Of a DNA stretch of 64,000 nucleotides, positions 26,652-36,254 are shown one piece after another. The notes beneath the pieces were generated by a model, which saw nothing but the letters and a program-made list of their open reading frames with translations, was not told where the DNA came from and searched no databases. Source of the stretch: a virus; the IMG/VR virus record IMGVR_UViG_3300004369_000004, positions 36,864 through 100,863 of that record, one strand, 5' to 3'. Position 1 is the first letter of the stretch. Every line of letters begins with the position of its first letter. A program made the position numbers and the translations under genes.

Positions 26652-27368
26652 TTATTCTGAATCTTTAGTTAAACGATTATCGGCAAAGGCTGCTTGTATC
26701 TGATTATCATTAGATTGAGCTGCGAATTTGACGGCTAGGTCAACTACATCTCCCTTAGCGTAGTAAGGAAGTTCACAGTTAACATTAGTAGAGTCTGTGT
26801 CATCAATCTTTTTATATCCTTGAATATCAATTTGATTCGGATATCTTAGATAAGTTAAAAACACAGAATCTAAACTAAACTCGTCACTAGTGTATACGTA
26901 CAACTTATTATCGCCTAATGTTGCTAGTGCACTTCTCCATGCGAAGGAAGGACTAAAGTTGGCATCATAGTACATAGTTTCAAGCTCACCTTGCTTTATG
27001 AGGTCTATCGAAATTGTTTCTTTGCATTTTGATTTCTTTGCAATACAATAAGAAGACACATAAAACATATAATTCTCAGCGTCAGTCAAAGGACATTCAA
27101 ATCCAATAAACCTTGCATCGTTTGTTTTTTGTGGCCGCAAACGCACATTAGATTTCTTCAATACCTGAAGATCATCAATGCGCTTACGAATAGCTTCGTA
27201 TCCTAACTTGTAGACGTTATTAGGATTAATCTTAGATTTAATCCAAGAAATCTGAGCACGGTTTAAGTAAAGAATAATGTCTTCAATTGGAATATCAACA
27301 TTATCTTGACGATTAACTTTATTAATCATCAACTTAAACTCATACACTAACTCGTCTACTGGTATCAT
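26652..27368 (-). CDS. Head-tail connector/ring protein (238 aa)
   Basis: The N-terminus is helical, with an early segment MIPVDELVYEFKLMINKVNR and DIILYLNRAQISWI. That arrangement is characteristic of the first head-completion protein that binds the portal in podoviruses of this group. A beta-rich middle part follows (FECPLTDAENYMFYVSSYC; TYLRYPNQIDIQGY), then a C-terminal helix (AKGDVVDLAVKFAAQS). It sits three bases after the 312-residue gene and 13 bases before the auxiliary capsid gene. No enzymatic motif is present. The function is inferred from secondary-structure pattern and synteny. Confidence 0.55.
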   Translation of the reverse strand: MIPVDELVYEFKLMINKVNRQDNVDIPIEDIILYLNRAQISWIKSKINPNNVYKLGYEAIRKRIDDLQVLKKSNVRLRPQKTNDARFIGFECPLTDAENYMFYVSSYCIAKKSKCKETISIDLIKQGELETMYYDANFSPSFAWRSALATLGDNKLYVYTSDEFSLDSVFLTYLRYPNQIDIQGYKKIDDTDSTNVNCELPYYAKGDVVDLAVKFAAQSNDNQIQAAFADNRLTKDSE

Positions 27369-27371
27369 TTA

Positions 27372-28310
27372 TTATAGGGTACTAGCTCTTACTTTGTTTT
27401 TGAGTTTATCTTTAAAAGATTCGTATTCTTCGGTGTTTTTTGGATCAGCTAAGAACAACTCAAATTCCTCTACTGATTTAGCCCAAACGTGCTCACCTTC
27501 GTATACAATTGAACCTTTTACTCTTACGATGTTTGTGTCAATCAAGTCCTGAGTTAAAGCCTTAACTTCCAACAAGTCATCACTATATGAGGTAATCCTA
27601 ATAAAATTATCAATTGGATCCAAACCTAAGTTAGAAGCTGGTGTACGTAGATACTCATCTAGTGCAACATATACCTCTTCTTCGGTAGAATCAATTGACA
27701 ATCCAAGACCAATCAACCTTTGAATTTTTCTACGCTTACTAGAAGTCATCTTATCTAAACTAGCAATTGCACTGTTGATACGCTTCTTACGCTCAAAGGT
27801 TGCCTTAGATTCAATTTCTCCATCATAAACATAGTATTTAACTTTTGAAGGATCATAAATGCCAGACTCAAGAGCATCTAAGCTATGAGCTACCATTTCT
27901 GTCTCCATTAACCAAAAGTAGTTAACTGCGTCTCTGGGATTATCCAGGTTAAAAATGTTATCTCCATCTTCGAGAGAGATTCCATTTTCTTTTATTTCGT
28001 CATAGAACGTGCTGTTAGGTAAAAGAGACTCATCAAGTACTGCTTCATAGTATTCACGCAGTTGTTTGATTTTTTGGGTCTCTTGCTCCCTAGCTTGTGA
28101 ATCAAGAATAGCTTTCAACTTCTGTGAGTTTTCGTCTAGTCCTGTTTTAATTACTCCTCTGGAATCTACTTTTGGGTACAACTTACGAGCAGTTCCAGGA
28201 ATAAAACTGTATCCATTCTGATACAATGAACCTTCTAATGTACGTAGATTAGATGGGGTTCTGCGGTAGGGTTTGATAATACGTACTCCCTTGGTCAAAT
28301 TTTCTAACAT
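27372..28310 (-). CDS. Conserved structural protein downstream of MCP (312 aa)
   Basis: This 312-residue, charged, mainly helical protein begins MLENLTKGVRIIKPYRRTPS. The C-terminal half contains helices with alternating charges (KRRKIQRLIGLGLSIDSTEE) and a small beta region near residues 255-285 (IVRVKGSIVYEGEHVWAKSV). It follows the major capsid gene after a terminator-like hairpin and precedes the ring protein by three bases. Position matches a conserved but uncharacterised crAss-like virion protein; I cannot assign a more exact role. Confidence 0.5.
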   Translation of the reverse strand: MLENLTKGVRIIKPYRRTPSNLRTLEGSLYQNGYSFIPGTARKLYPKVDSRGVIKTGLDENSQKLKAILDSQAREQETQKIKQLREYYEAVLDESLLPNSTFYDEIKENGISLEDGDNIFNLDNPRDAVNYFWLMETEMVAHSLDALESGIYDPSKVKYYVYDGEIESKATFERKKRINSAIASLDKMTSSKRRKIQRLIGLGLSIDSTEEEVYVALDEYLRTPASNLGLDPIDNFIRITSYSDDLLEVKALTQDLIDTNIVRVKGSIVYEGEHVWAKSVEEFELFLADPKNTEEYESFKDKLKNKVRASTL

Positions 28311-28349
28311 GGGTTGGTTATTTTATTGGTTATCTTTTTATCCCTAAAA

Positions 28350-28373
28350 GGGGGAAGGTTTTACCCCTCCCCC
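28350..28373 (-). terminator. Terminator-like hairpin after the major capsid gene
   Basis: The G-rich arm GGGGGAAGG (28350-28358) pairs with CCTCCCCC (28366-28373) on the 3' side of the major capsid gene. On the minus strand the hairpin is followed by CTTTTAGGG, a short T tract. It probably attenuates, rather than stops, transcription into the 312-residue gene, which has no promoter of its own that I can see. Confidence 0.6.
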
Positions 28374-28391
28374 TCATAAGGACCGCTTAGA

Positions 28392-29942
28392 TTACAAGCG
28401 TGGGTATTCTTTGATGATTACTGTGCGGGTTGGATCTTCCAAGAAGATACCTGCAAAGTCTTTCATGATGTATGTGCTATAAGGATCTTTGTTAGCGATA
28501 ACAGTTTGCTGATTACCGAATCCTACTGAACCTGGGATGTACTGATAGTACATGTTAGGACGAGTAGCCAATTTCACCTCACGGATGTTAGCACCACCTT
28601 CGTTGCTCACGTCAAGAACGATGAAGATAGGAGGAGTCTTTTTGTTAGGACCAAGCTCCAAGAAGGTAGCATGCTCATTCAACTGCTCCAATTCAACGAA
28701 TTCTACAGGACCAGTCTCAGTGGTCATGAAGTGGTCAAACTGAAGTGCATAACCTTGCTTCAAACGATCTTTACCATCAATGAACTTGTCAGCAGACAAA
28801 GTCATGTTTTGGTTGTTGAAGTCTTTACGCATTGCAGCAGAAGCCAACTCCATACCTGCACGGTTAGTGTAGATCTTAACTCTACGCTCAGTTACCTTAA
28901 CACGGTTGTAGAACAAGTCACCGATAGCAGAACGAATCAAGTTCAAGCTAAATTGACCTTTGTCGTAATAGATTACGTTACCCAAGTGCAATTGCTGCCA
29001 CAAACCTGGCTTCATGCGAGTAGGACGACCCTTCTCGTCTACAGTGTTACCTTGACGACCCCACATCAACATGTTTGCACGCATACGCAACATTTCCATA
29101 CGCAACAAACGAGATACGGTAGGCTCCCAACCAACGATCTTGGTTTTCTCACCTTCAGCGTTAGCGTCAGTTACAGAGTAGTAAGTGATGTCCATAGGAT
29201 TACCAGAAGCATCAGTTTGCATACCCAACTTAGTAGCATCAGCCCAGTCAGTGATAGTGTGCTCAACACCATATTGGTTCAATACGTCAGCCATAACTTC
29301 CAAGTTACCATCGAACAAGCCGAGGCCAGAGAAGCTAGTAGAGTACTCACCCAAAACGTTACCTACTTTGAAGTATTCAACTCCAACAGCCAAGTAAGCC
29401 TGATTAACGAAATCAGAAGCGCTGTTACCTGCGGCACGTACACGATACTTAAAACCGTTCTGGAAACGCTCAGCATCAGCAGTAATCTGCACCTGAGTGT
29501 CTTGCTCATAACGGTGAGCAGTGATCATGTCGTTCACAGCAAATGCTTGCTTGTCAAAAATCATGTCAAACTCTTGACCATCAATACCAGGCTTTTCGCC
29601 AGATACGAAGGCATTTGTAGTTCCTGCTTTGTAAACAGCAATCAACTTAGGAAGTTCAGCACGCTTCTTGATTTTGTAAGTGAAGACCCCGTTAGGATCA
29701 TTTACCATGAAAGGTTTTCCTGATTTCATAACAAGATCGATCAAATCGTTTGAATACAAACGGGTGTCTGTAAACAAGCGAATCATCATCTTGTCATACT
29801 GATCAGGCTTAGTCCGTAGCATGGTTTCTACGAAGTTCTTTTCAGTCAATTTGTTCAAACCATTCTTTGAATAGTAAGAACTAGTCATATGAGCGTTGGC
29901 TATCACTCGCCCATTGACCCTAGAAATGTTTTGATTAGGCAT
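28392..29942 (-). CDS. Major capsid protein (516 aa)
   Basis: The length (516 residues) and placement directly after an acidic scaffold-like gene match the crAss-like major capsid protein with HK97 fold. Features include an N-terminal segment that pairs with scaffold and capsid partners (SYYSKNGLNKLTEKNFVETM), a long central helix-rich region (TVSRLLRMEMLRMRANMLMW) and a C-terminal beta region (YIPGSVGFGNQQTVIANKDP). Codons are strongly biased to preferred G/C-ending forms compared with other genes, as expected for the most abundant virion protein. The reverse strand therefore shows a long open frame that is not a gene. I found no host-type promoter directly upstream; expression probably comes from 31178-31207. 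Confidence 0.85.
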   Translation of the reverse strand: MPNQNISRVNGRVIANAHMTSSYYSKNGLNKLTEKNFVETMLRTKPDQYDKMMIRLFTDTRLYSNDLIDLVMKSGKPFMVNDPNGVFTYKIKKRAELPKLIAVYKAGTTNAFVSGEKPGIDGQEFDMIFDKQAFAVNDMITAHRYEQDTQVQITADAERFQNGFKYRVRAAGNSASDFVNQAYLAVGVEYFKVGNVLGEYSTSFSGLGLFDGNLEVMADVLNQYGVEHTITDWADATKLGMQTDASGNPMDITYYSVTDANAEGEKTKIVGWEPTVSRLLRMEMLRMRANMLMWGRQGNTVDEKGRPTRMKPGLWQQLHLGNVIYYDKGQFSLNLIRSAIGDLFYNRVKVTERRVKIYTNRAGMELASAAMRKDFNNQNMTLSADKFIDGKDRLKQGYALQFDHFMTTETGPVEFVELEQLNEHATFLELGPNKKTPPIFIVLDVSNEGGANIREVKLATRPNMYYQYIPGSVGFGNQQTVIANKDPYSTYIMKDFAGIFLEDPTRTVIIKEYPRL

Positions 29943-29980
29943 AGCTCTTAAATTGTTTTTTTAATTTATGTTTTTCCTTT

Positions 29981-31156
29981 TTATTTAAAATACTTGGAGA
30001 ATAGATCATCATCTGATTTTTTCCTCCTTGCAGTTTTCTTGGTTTTAGTCTTCAACTCGTTAAAGATTGAATTCGTTTCTTCAGAAACTCCTTTCTTTTT
30101 AACGGGAGTCAAGTCAAGGCCAGTTTGAACAAGCTTAGCTACAGCTAGAAACTTAGAAGGTTCTTCTTGTCTCATCTTAGCTAAAGAGTATTCAAAGTCT
30201 GAAATACGTTGCCCGTTTGGAAGAACATGTGGCTTAGAAAGAACAAAATCAAAAAGTTCGCTAGCTGAATTCTGGTTAATTGGATAACCTTCAATCTCTC
30301 CTTTAGAGATAGAATCCTCTAAAACTTTTGCATATTGCTCCTGACGCTCACGTTCTTTCATCTGCGCTTGTTGTACACGTGCAGCATTTTCTTGTGCCAA
30401 CAAATCTCTTTCTTGCTTCATCTTAGTTACAAGCTTAGAATGATATTTTTTAGCATAAGAAAACAAACGATCATTGTCTCTTGCATAGTTAAGTTGATCT
30501 TCAATCTCGTCTTCTTCCATACCTGTCTTAGCAAGGTATAGTCTAAAAACTCGTTCTTGGTTACCAGGACTATTCAAATCAATGTTATCTACAACTTGCT
30601 CGTTGTTAAACATTTTCAAATATTCATGGATAGGAACTTTATTGATAAAGATGTCCTCAACCATCTTAACTCCGTCTTCTCCGTATGTTTCCATCGCAAT
30701 CTCTTCAAGAGTGTCCCACGCTTTCTTTTCGATGCTATCATTCATCTTCTTAAGAAAGGTTTCTTCTGACCAGTCTAGATTTTCAGGATTTTCACCTTCT
30801 TCAAATTCTAGAATGCCAGCTTTAGCAAGACCTTTTCCAAAAACTTCGAAGTAGTTAACATCATCATCTGAATCATCTTCATCGATAATATCATCATCTT
30901 CATACTCTTCTGATTCCTCAGGTTCCTCAACAGTTTCTTCTACTTGTGTAGGAGCTTGTTGCGTAGCTTTAGGTAAATCAGTCTCTTCCTCATCTTCAGG
31001 ATCTAGAACAGGATCTTTAATTTCCTGTCGGCCATCCAAGATATCTGGAGCAATGTTTTTGTTAGGATCGTAAGACTCAATTGCGTCAATCGGATCGTCA
31101 CTGGAGAATGTGTCAAAGAACTCTAAGTTCTCTAATGGATTTTCATTAGTACTCAT
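29981..31156 (-). CDS. Capsid scaffold-type protein (391 aa)
   Basis: The N-terminal third is intensely acidic (EEPEESEEYEDDDIIDEDDS). The centre is helical with a coiled coil (TKMKQERDLLAQENAARVQQ, AQMKERERQEQYAKVLED). The C-terminus is a basic helix pair (KTKTKKTARRKKSDDDLFSK), and the chain ends in SKYFK. This architecture, an acidic or coiled-coil body with a basic capsid-binding tail encoded between portal and major capsid protein, is classical for scaffolding proteins. It has its own promoter at 31178-31207, 22 bases upstream, so scaffold and capsid can be made in excess over portal. No protease domain is evident. Confidence 0.7.
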   Translation of the reverse strand: MSTNENPLENLEFFDTFSSDDPIDAIESYDPNKNIAPDILDGRQEIKDPVLDPEDEEETDLPKATQQAPTQVEETVEEPEESEEYEDDDIIDEDDSDDDVNYFEVFGKGLAKAGILEFEEGENPENLDWSEETFLKKMNDSIEKKAWDTLEEIAMETYGEDGVKMVEDIFINKVPIHEYLKMFNNEQVVDNIDLNSPGNQERVFRLYLAKTGMEEDEIEDQLNYARDNDRLFSYAKKYHSKLVTKMKQERDLLAQENAARVQQAQMKERERQEQYAKVLEDSISKGEIEGYPINQNSASELFDFVLSKPHVLPNGQRISDFEYSLAKMRQEEPSKFLAVAKLVQTGLDLTPVKKKGVSEETNSIFNELKTKTKKTARRKKSDDDLFSKYFK

Positions 31157-31177
31157 ATAGGTTGGTTTTGGTTAGTT

Positions 31178-31207
31178 CAAAAGTAATCTTTTAAAAAAAT
31201 AACTCAA
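31178..31207 (-). promoter_or_regulatory. Bacteroides-type promoter for scaffold and capsid genes
   Basis: The minus strand reads TTG (31207-31205), 19 bases, then TACTTTTG (31185-31178), matching TAnnTTTG. It begins just after the terminator of the portal gene, giving the capsid genes an independent transcript. Confidence 0.72.
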
Positions 31208-31210
31208 GAA

Positions 31211-31255
31211 GTTAAAAGAGGCGGTGTTTATTATAGTTAAACTGTACACCGCCTC
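31211..31255 (-). terminator. Terminator downstream of scaffold promoter / end of portal leader region
   Basis: A perfect ten-base inverted repeat (GAGGCGGTGT at 31218-31227 and ACACCGCCTC at 31246-31255) lies 11 bases past the stop of the portal gene. On the minus strand it is followed by TTTTAACTT. It therefore ends the transcript coming through TerL and portal, immediately upstream of the scaffold promoter. Confidence 0.82.
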
Positions 31256-31265
31256 CCTTAATTAG

Positions 31266-33704
31266 TTATTTATCGTATCTATTTTTATTAGTTTTAGCAA
31301 TTTCAAGCTTAGTATCTATATCTTTTTCTTTAAGATCAAGCTCTCTTTCTCTCATGCTTTGTTCCTTTTTCTTATTTTCTCTCTGATAATTCTGCTTAGA
31401 GATCTGTTGAGAAAGACTAGTTTGCTGGATTAAAAGATCGGTTGTGTCTTTTTCAGGACTAAAAGAACCTTCGTTAGCAATACCTCTTAGTTTTTCAACC
31501 TCAAGTTTATTTTGCCTGTCAAGTTCTTTGTTCATATCCTCACGTCTAGCTCTCTCCTGCTCATTAGCTTGATCAATTTGCATCTTCTGCTGGAACTGCT
31601 GTTGCTGCATTTGCATCTGTTGTTGTTGATTCTGCTGCTCTTGTTGTCTGATAGCCTCCTTACGTTTCTGCACTTCCTCCAAAGTCTTACGTAAATTTCT
31701 CTCAGATGAAGCAGTAAACAAGTCGAGCATCTCAAGAAGCTCTGCTCCATTCTGCATAGCAGGCTGAGCCAACTGCTTCAACTGATCAAGAGTAACTTTA
31801 TCTTCTGCATAAGAGCTAACAAAAACAAACAACTCATGCAGCAATTCGTCCTTAGTAATTCTTAAGAATACAGTCTCTAATTCAGAGTTAAGATAATTCA
31901 AAGTAGAAGTAGGCTTCTGCAATTCAGTGTACTGGGCAATGTCAAGTATAGTCTGATATACTTTCTGTAGAATAGTATCGTGCCAAGAGAACCAAGTCTC
32001 TGTCTGAGCAAATGACTGTTGCAAGTTATTATTAGCAGCAGTTGCTGTCTCATTAGCTGTAGAAGATCCTAATCTCTGTCTTGTAATACCAATAAGCTCG
32101 TAAGCCTCGTTACGGATTAATTGAGCTAATTGAATACGAGACTGAATCTCTGCAGTTCTAGACAAGTCTACACGAGACATCTGATTAAACTGAACAGCTC
32201 CTCCAGTGTTTTCAATTGAAGTATCAATAAATAAAGTTCCTCTATTCTTGGCATTCCAAAGCATCATCTCAATAGGATCTTGAGAATCTTTCTTAGGTAC
32301 TACCTTCAAATCTCCTAGGAATACTACACCAATCTCTTTCTCTAAAAGTTCCCAGAGTTGGTTCATTGCGATGTTATAAAGAATCTGATAAGGCTTAATC
32401 AGATCTAAAAATGATTTACTTTGAGTATTTCTAGTAGTATTTATAATCCCAATAATAGGACTAGACTGAATGTAATCAAGAGGCTCAAAGTTTACATAGA
32501 TATCATTTCCAATCTTAATACCCCTCCACCACTCATTAATCCATACCTCTTCTAGAGAAATATCACCAGCTTGTTTGCTGTATTTGTAATCTTCATTTAC
32601 AAACATCTCTTGCTGATATCCATTCTCATCTAGATAAGTTCTCTTGTAAATTAGTTTTTTAGACTGCCAGTAGGCTGTAACAACAGTAAAGGCATGCTGA
32701 GAGTTAAAAGAGAATACGTTATGGTCTATACCTCCGTTAGCAAAGTCGCCTACGTTCTCAAACGTTAACTGCCACAAAGGATCATTAGGATTAGGCAAAG
32801 CAGGAGCTAAAGGAGAATACTCGTTATTACGAAGATTCTGAAGAGCTTTGTCATTCAAGTGATCAATCTCTTCCCCTGTCAAATTGTATCTCTCTACAAT
32901 CTCACTCATAGAAAGAACTTCAATAGTTCCTAGTGCCCAACAATCGTCTGTGTAAATAGCGTTACGATTAGCTAGATACCAAACATTAGATGGATTCTCA
33001 ATTTTATAATTAAATCCAATTCTAGAATTATCAGGGTAGAAGTGATGAAACTCTTTACCTGTAATCAAAAAGTCCAAGAAAGACTGACTAGACTTTTCTT
33101 TAAAATTAAAATGATACTTAAGTGCATTAAGAGTCTTGTTACCCCACTCCTCTGCAGTTGATGTATAATCTAAAATTTTGTTTTGAATCTCTTGCTGTTG
33201 CTGTGCTAACTCCTCGGGGGAAATAGGTTGTCCCTGAATATTTGCAGACAACTGGGCCATAAAGTAATCCTTAATTAACTCTGTTCTATAATCAATAACT
33301 TCATTAATAGCTTCATCGTCTATAGCTTTAACTTTATAACGATGTGGTCTATTAATAAGCTCCCCCTTTAACTGATTGATTGGAGGAGTAACAATAGAAT
33401 AGTGCTTCAAGTACTGTGGTACATCAGGCTCCTGATCTGGAATGTCTGCCAGATAATCAACCATCTCTTTGTACTCAGGTTGATTAATGTAGTCATTAAA
33501 GTTAAACTCACCATTATACAGCCTATAGTTTTTGCGGAATACTTGATTCTGCTTATACTGAGCAAATGCAATATTTGCAAAGTAGTCCATGTTAGACTTT
33601 ATAAAAGTATTTGTACTTTTTTCTTTTTTGGTTGTAAATTGCTTCGGGTAAAAGTACTCGTGATTCAATGGATCCTGGTACTCTTTTAGAGATTCAATTA
33701 TCAT
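31266..33704 (-). CDS. Portal protein (812 aa)
   Basis: The length and the conserved core fit crAss-like portals. That core is a clip/stem entry near residues 90-125 (HYSIVTPPINQLKGELINRP, HRYKVKAIDDEA), a Trp-rich wing (WINEWWRGIKIGNDIYVNFE), a helical segment near GQ-type loops (NPNDPLWQLTFENVGDFANG), and the typical ITRQRLGSSTANETATAANN stretch preceding the barrel. The last 150 residues form a Gln-rich coiled coil (QQEQQNQQQQMQMQQQQFQQ) followed by charged helices, longer than in most podovirus portals. It lies 11 bases downstream of TerL. In the virion it forms the 12-fold ring through which DNA is packaged and ejected. Confidence 0.88.
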   Translation of the reverse strand: MIIESLKEYQDPLNHEYFYPKQFTTKKEKSTNTFIKSNMDYFANIAFAQYKQNQVFRKNYRLYNGEFNFNDYINQPEYKEMVDYLADIPDQEPDVPQYLKHYSIVTPPINQLKGELINRPHRYKVKAIDDEAINEVIDYRTELIKDYFMAQLSANIQGQPISPEELAQQQQEIQNKILDYTSTAEEWGNKTLNALKYHFNFKEKSSQSFLDFLITGKEFHHFYPDNSRIGFNYKIENPSNVWYLANRNAIYTDDCWALGTIEVLSMSEIVERYNLTGEEIDHLNDKALQNLRNNEYSPLAPALPNPNDPLWQLTFENVGDFANGGIDHNVFSFNSQHAFTVVTAYWQSKKLIYKRTYLDENGYQQEMFVNEDYKYSKQAGDISLEEVWINEWWRGIKIGNDIYVNFEPLDYIQSSPIIGIINTTRNTQSKSFLDLIKPYQILYNIAMNQLWELLEKEIGVVFLGDLKVVPKKDSQDPIEMMLWNAKNRGTLFIDTSIENTGGAVQFNQMSRVDLSRTAEIQSRIQLAQLIRNEAYELIGITRQRLGSSTANETATAANNNLQQSFAQTETWFSWHDTILQKVYQTILDIAQYTELQKPTSTLNYLNSELETVFLRITKDELLHELFVFVSSYAEDKVTLDQLKQLAQPAMQNGAELLEMLDLFTASSERNLRKTLEEVQKRKEAIRQQEQQNQQQQMQMQQQQFQQKMQIDQANEQERARREDMNKELDRQNKLEVEKLRGIANEGSFSPEKDTTDLLIQQTSLSQQISKQNYQRENKKKEQSMRERELDLKEKDIDTKLEIAKTNKNRYDK

Positions 33705-33715
33705 AATGGTATTTT

Positions 33716-35725
33716 TTAATATCTAAAGGGGGTAACTCCTAGTTGTTTAAAAGGCGAGCCTTTTTTAATAGTTTTAAAATAAGATTTCATTCTGTCATCT
33801 TGATTCGTATCATGTACTATTACTCTATTAGATAGAGTCTTAGACATCGCAAGAGTTAATCCAAATGCAATAATACGGTCAACATTGAGTTTTGGTGTAA
33901 ATTTTATTAATTCTTTTAATAGTAATGGGTCTAAAATTCTAGAGACTCCAAGTCTTTCTTTAATGATATTTCCTTCTTCATCTCTTACTACATCTGTAAC
34001 TTCTGTTAGGTATTCAATAATCAAAGACAACAAATAATTTTTAATGTCTTTAGTCATGTGAATTCCAAAGTCACGATTAACAGAAGAGTTTGGGTGTATA
34101 TCATTTAGGAAAGAAGGAGTTCTTTCAAGTAGTCTGGTAGACTCATTCTTTTCAACACAATGTTGAATAAATCCGTAGTCCATGTTCTCGCAAAGACTTT
34201 TAGCATTATAGTACTTAAGAAGCAGCTTGGTAGTCTCATACCACTTTTCAATTTTATCAGGTCTTCCTACATAAGCAGCTACAATCATATTCTGCCAGCC
34301 TTCGCCTGATATATTGTGAACTCTCTTGTAAATGTACGTAGCCCCCAAAGAAGTTGAATACTGAGCTTGTGATTGTTTATATGGGTCAGTGCCTGCAGTA
34401 TAAAGACCGTAGGGTGCATCAAAGATTGGGTATTCCCAGATTTGTATTACACCTTCTAGTCGATCTGAAGGTTTAGATGGAAAATTTTCTACGGGTTTCT
34501 TATCCGTAAATTTATGCATCACTTTATTCTCAGAGTTTAAATAAAGCTCTACAAAGTCTGGCTTAATATCCTCATTAACTAACTTCTGAAGTTGTTCTTG
34601 AAGAATGTCTACAGGAAATATATTCTGAGACATCTCTAAGAAACATTCTTCATGAGTAAGTGGGTAGTACATTACCTCCTTTAGGTAAGCTTCTAAACCA
34701 GAAGATTTTTTAACTTGCTCTCTGTTTTTAAGAATGATCTCATTGCCCTTCTCAAGATCAGAAACAAACACAGTTATATTGTCTAGTTCTGACTGATCTT
34801 CTTTTTGCAGATAGAGTCCTAGTGGCTCTGGTGTTTTAGGAATTTTAAGAGACTTTGTACCAGGTACAAACAAACCATAACTCTTGCCTGACTCCTCTGT
34901 CTTTACAGGAAGGAAGTTATAAGCTTCTGGATTATTAAAAAGCTCTTCCAAATCACCTGCTCTAGTCATGTCTCCAGATGTTCCAATTACAATAGGAGAA
35001 CAGCGCCACCCGTGAGGTGAGTCAAAACACGGAGTTGTTGCTGCAAGACAAGATAGCATTTTCCCCTTACCAGCCTCTTCAAGCATAAATGAAGAGAGAG
35101 TAAGACCTGCTGCTGCCTCAGTGTTATTGCCTTCATCAAAGTTTCTTACGTGGATCTTTGACCACTCATTTCTCTTGTTTGTTTTTTTGTCTTTAAAGCC
35201 AAGAGTAACTTGTCTTTTCCAGTCATCTTCAATCCTAGGAAATCTAAAATAATCTGGAAGGTTTCTTAAGGTAAGATCTACAGCTTGTGTAGTATTACTT
35301 AAGTCAGGTTGGTTCAAAGCCGAAATCAAGTGGTCTCCCCCTTGCATAGTGATAGCTTTGTGGGCTATGTAAGAGGAAGTCAAGATCGTTTTTGAAATAC
35401 GTCTCGATCCTACCATCACAACTCCCTTCTTGCCATCAGGATGATTTTCGGCTTTGTGAATAACCTCATCTATCTCTAGATATGTATCCCATAGTTGAGG
35501 CCTGCCTAATTGCCTAGTAAGTCGGTTTCCCTGTTGTATGTCTAAATACAAAGATGCATAGTTTAGATGCCAGTAGATAAACGGAGAAAAGTAAAAACCA
35601 TTAATGGTTACTCCCTCATTAATCTTCTTGTCCTCATTTTCCCAAAATGCCTCATACTCCTGAGAGTCTATGTCAGGAATAGATTTTACATTTATCAAAA
35701 ATTCTGGACTACCTAAGTTATGCAT
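33716..35725 (-). CDS. terL: Terminase large subunit (669 aa)
   Basis: This is the ATPase-nuclease that packages DNA into the procapsid. A deviant Walker A (GSRRISKT) is at residues 106-113 and a Walker B with catalytic Glu (FMLEEAG) at 213-219. The C-terminal RuvC-like nuclease shows TAGTDPY at 443-449 with Asp447 as a likely metal ligand, and further acidic residues later in the domain (CENMDYG near 530). The order TerL-portal-scaffold-capsid is as expected. It follows the 105-residue TerS candidate by two bases. No intein or intron is present. Length is normal for crAss-like terminases. Confidence 0.9.
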   Translation of the reverse strand: MHNLGSPEFLINVKSIPDIDSQEYEAFWENEDKKINEGVTINGFYFSPFIYWHLNYASLYLDIQQGNRLTRQLGRPQLWDTYLEIDEVIHKAENHPDGKKGVVMVGSRRISKTILTSSYIAHKAITMQGGDHLISALNQPDLSNTTQAVDLTLRNLPDYFRFPRIEDDWKRQVTLGFKDKKTNKRNEWSKIHVRNFDEGNNTEAAAGLTLSSFMLEEAGKGKMLSCLAATTPCFDSPHGWRCSPIVIGTSGDMTRAGDLEELFNNPEAYNFLPVKTEESGKSYGLFVPGTKSLKIPKTPEPLGLYLQKEDQSELDNITVFVSDLEKGNEIILKNREQVKKSSGLEAYLKEVMYYPLTHEECFLEMSQNIFPVDILQEQLQKLVNEDIKPDFVELYLNSENKVMHKFTDKKPVENFPSKPSDRLEGVIQIWEYPIFDAPYGLYTAGTDPYKQSQAQYSTSLGATYIYKRVHNISGEGWQNMIVAAYVGRPDKIEKWYETTKLLLKYYNAKSLCENMDYGFIQHCVEKNESTRLLERTPSFLNDIHPNSSVNRDFGIHMTKDIKNYLLSLIIEYLTEVTDVVRDEEGNIIKERLGVSRILDPLLLKELIKFTPKLNVDRIIAFGLTLAMSKTLSNRVIVHDTNQDDRMKSYFKTIKKGSPFKQLGVTPFRY

Positions 35726-35727
35726 AC

Positions 35728-36045
35728 TTATGAAAATTTCTTCATCTTGCCATTAATTGCCTGAGAACCTCTAGCTTCCGCTTTAAGCTCTTCTTTTTCT
35801 CTCAGCTTATCTACTACTTCAAGTAAGGCTAAGTATTCCTTCATAGTATCTCTAATTGATTTAATTTGAGATTCTATAGAAGCTACTACCATTGGTATAG
35901 CTCCCCCATTGGAAGTTTGTTTAAACTGAACTCTATCTTTCAACTCTGCTACGGGGTTTGCATCTACATACAATCTCCACTCAGCAAGTTTCTCTTCTGC
36001 CCACTCTAGTTCAGCTGAAACGTATGTCTGTTTTTTATTCGCCAT
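35728..36045 (-). CDS. Candidate terminase small subunit (105 aa)
   Basis: The gene ends two bases before TerL. The protein is helical and charged, with a probable C-terminal coiled coil (QIKSIRDTMKEYLALLEVVD, KLREKEELKAEARG) and a short basic tail. These are the usual size, position and oligomerisation features of a small terminase. I do not see a clear N-terminal helix-turn-helix, so the call rests on synteny and fold type. It overlaps the upstream 70-residue gene by 11 bases. Confidence 0.45.
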   Translation of the reverse strand: MANKKQTYVSAELEWAEEKLAEWRLYVDANPVAELKDRVQFKQTSNGGAIPMVVASIESQIKSIRDTMKEYLALLEVVDKLREKEELKAEARGSQAINGKMKKFS

Positions 36046-36247
36046 ACTTTTCTAAAAATTTACGGAAAGAAGAATTCATAAAGTCTTCAAGGACTTTTGC
36101 ATAGAAATCTTCTGTCCTGCCTGTCTTTGAGTAGGAGTATCCCGCCTTCCAAAAAATCTTAAATGTGTTCATAAGATCATCCTGGAATGTATTTGGATAC
36201 TCCATCTCAAACTTTTTACTAGGCTTTGCTTTTTGGTTGGTTTCCAT
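36035..36247 (-). CDS. Small hypothetical protein upstream of TerS candidate (70 aa)
   Basis: This 70-residue protein starts with a basic segment (KAKPSKKFEMEYPN) followed by a helical, aromatic C-terminus (DLMNTFKIFWKAGYSYSK, DFMNSSFRKFLEKYGE). It is translationally coupled (11-base overlap) to the TerS candidate. No family is recognised. The position suggests a packaging accessory or an early-late small regulator; neither can be shown. Confidence 0.5.
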   Translation of the reverse strand: METNQKAKPSKKFEMEYPNTFQDDLMNTFKIFWKAGYSYSKTGRTEDFYAKVLEDFMNSSFRKFLEKYGE

Positions 36248-36254
36248 AGCCTAA

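Noticed and set aside
28671-29723. 350-codon open frame on the plus strand opposite the major capsid gene
   Set aside because: It mirrors the biased codons of the capsid gene, has no plausible leader or promoter, and its protein is low-complexity Ser/Thr/Val without fold features.
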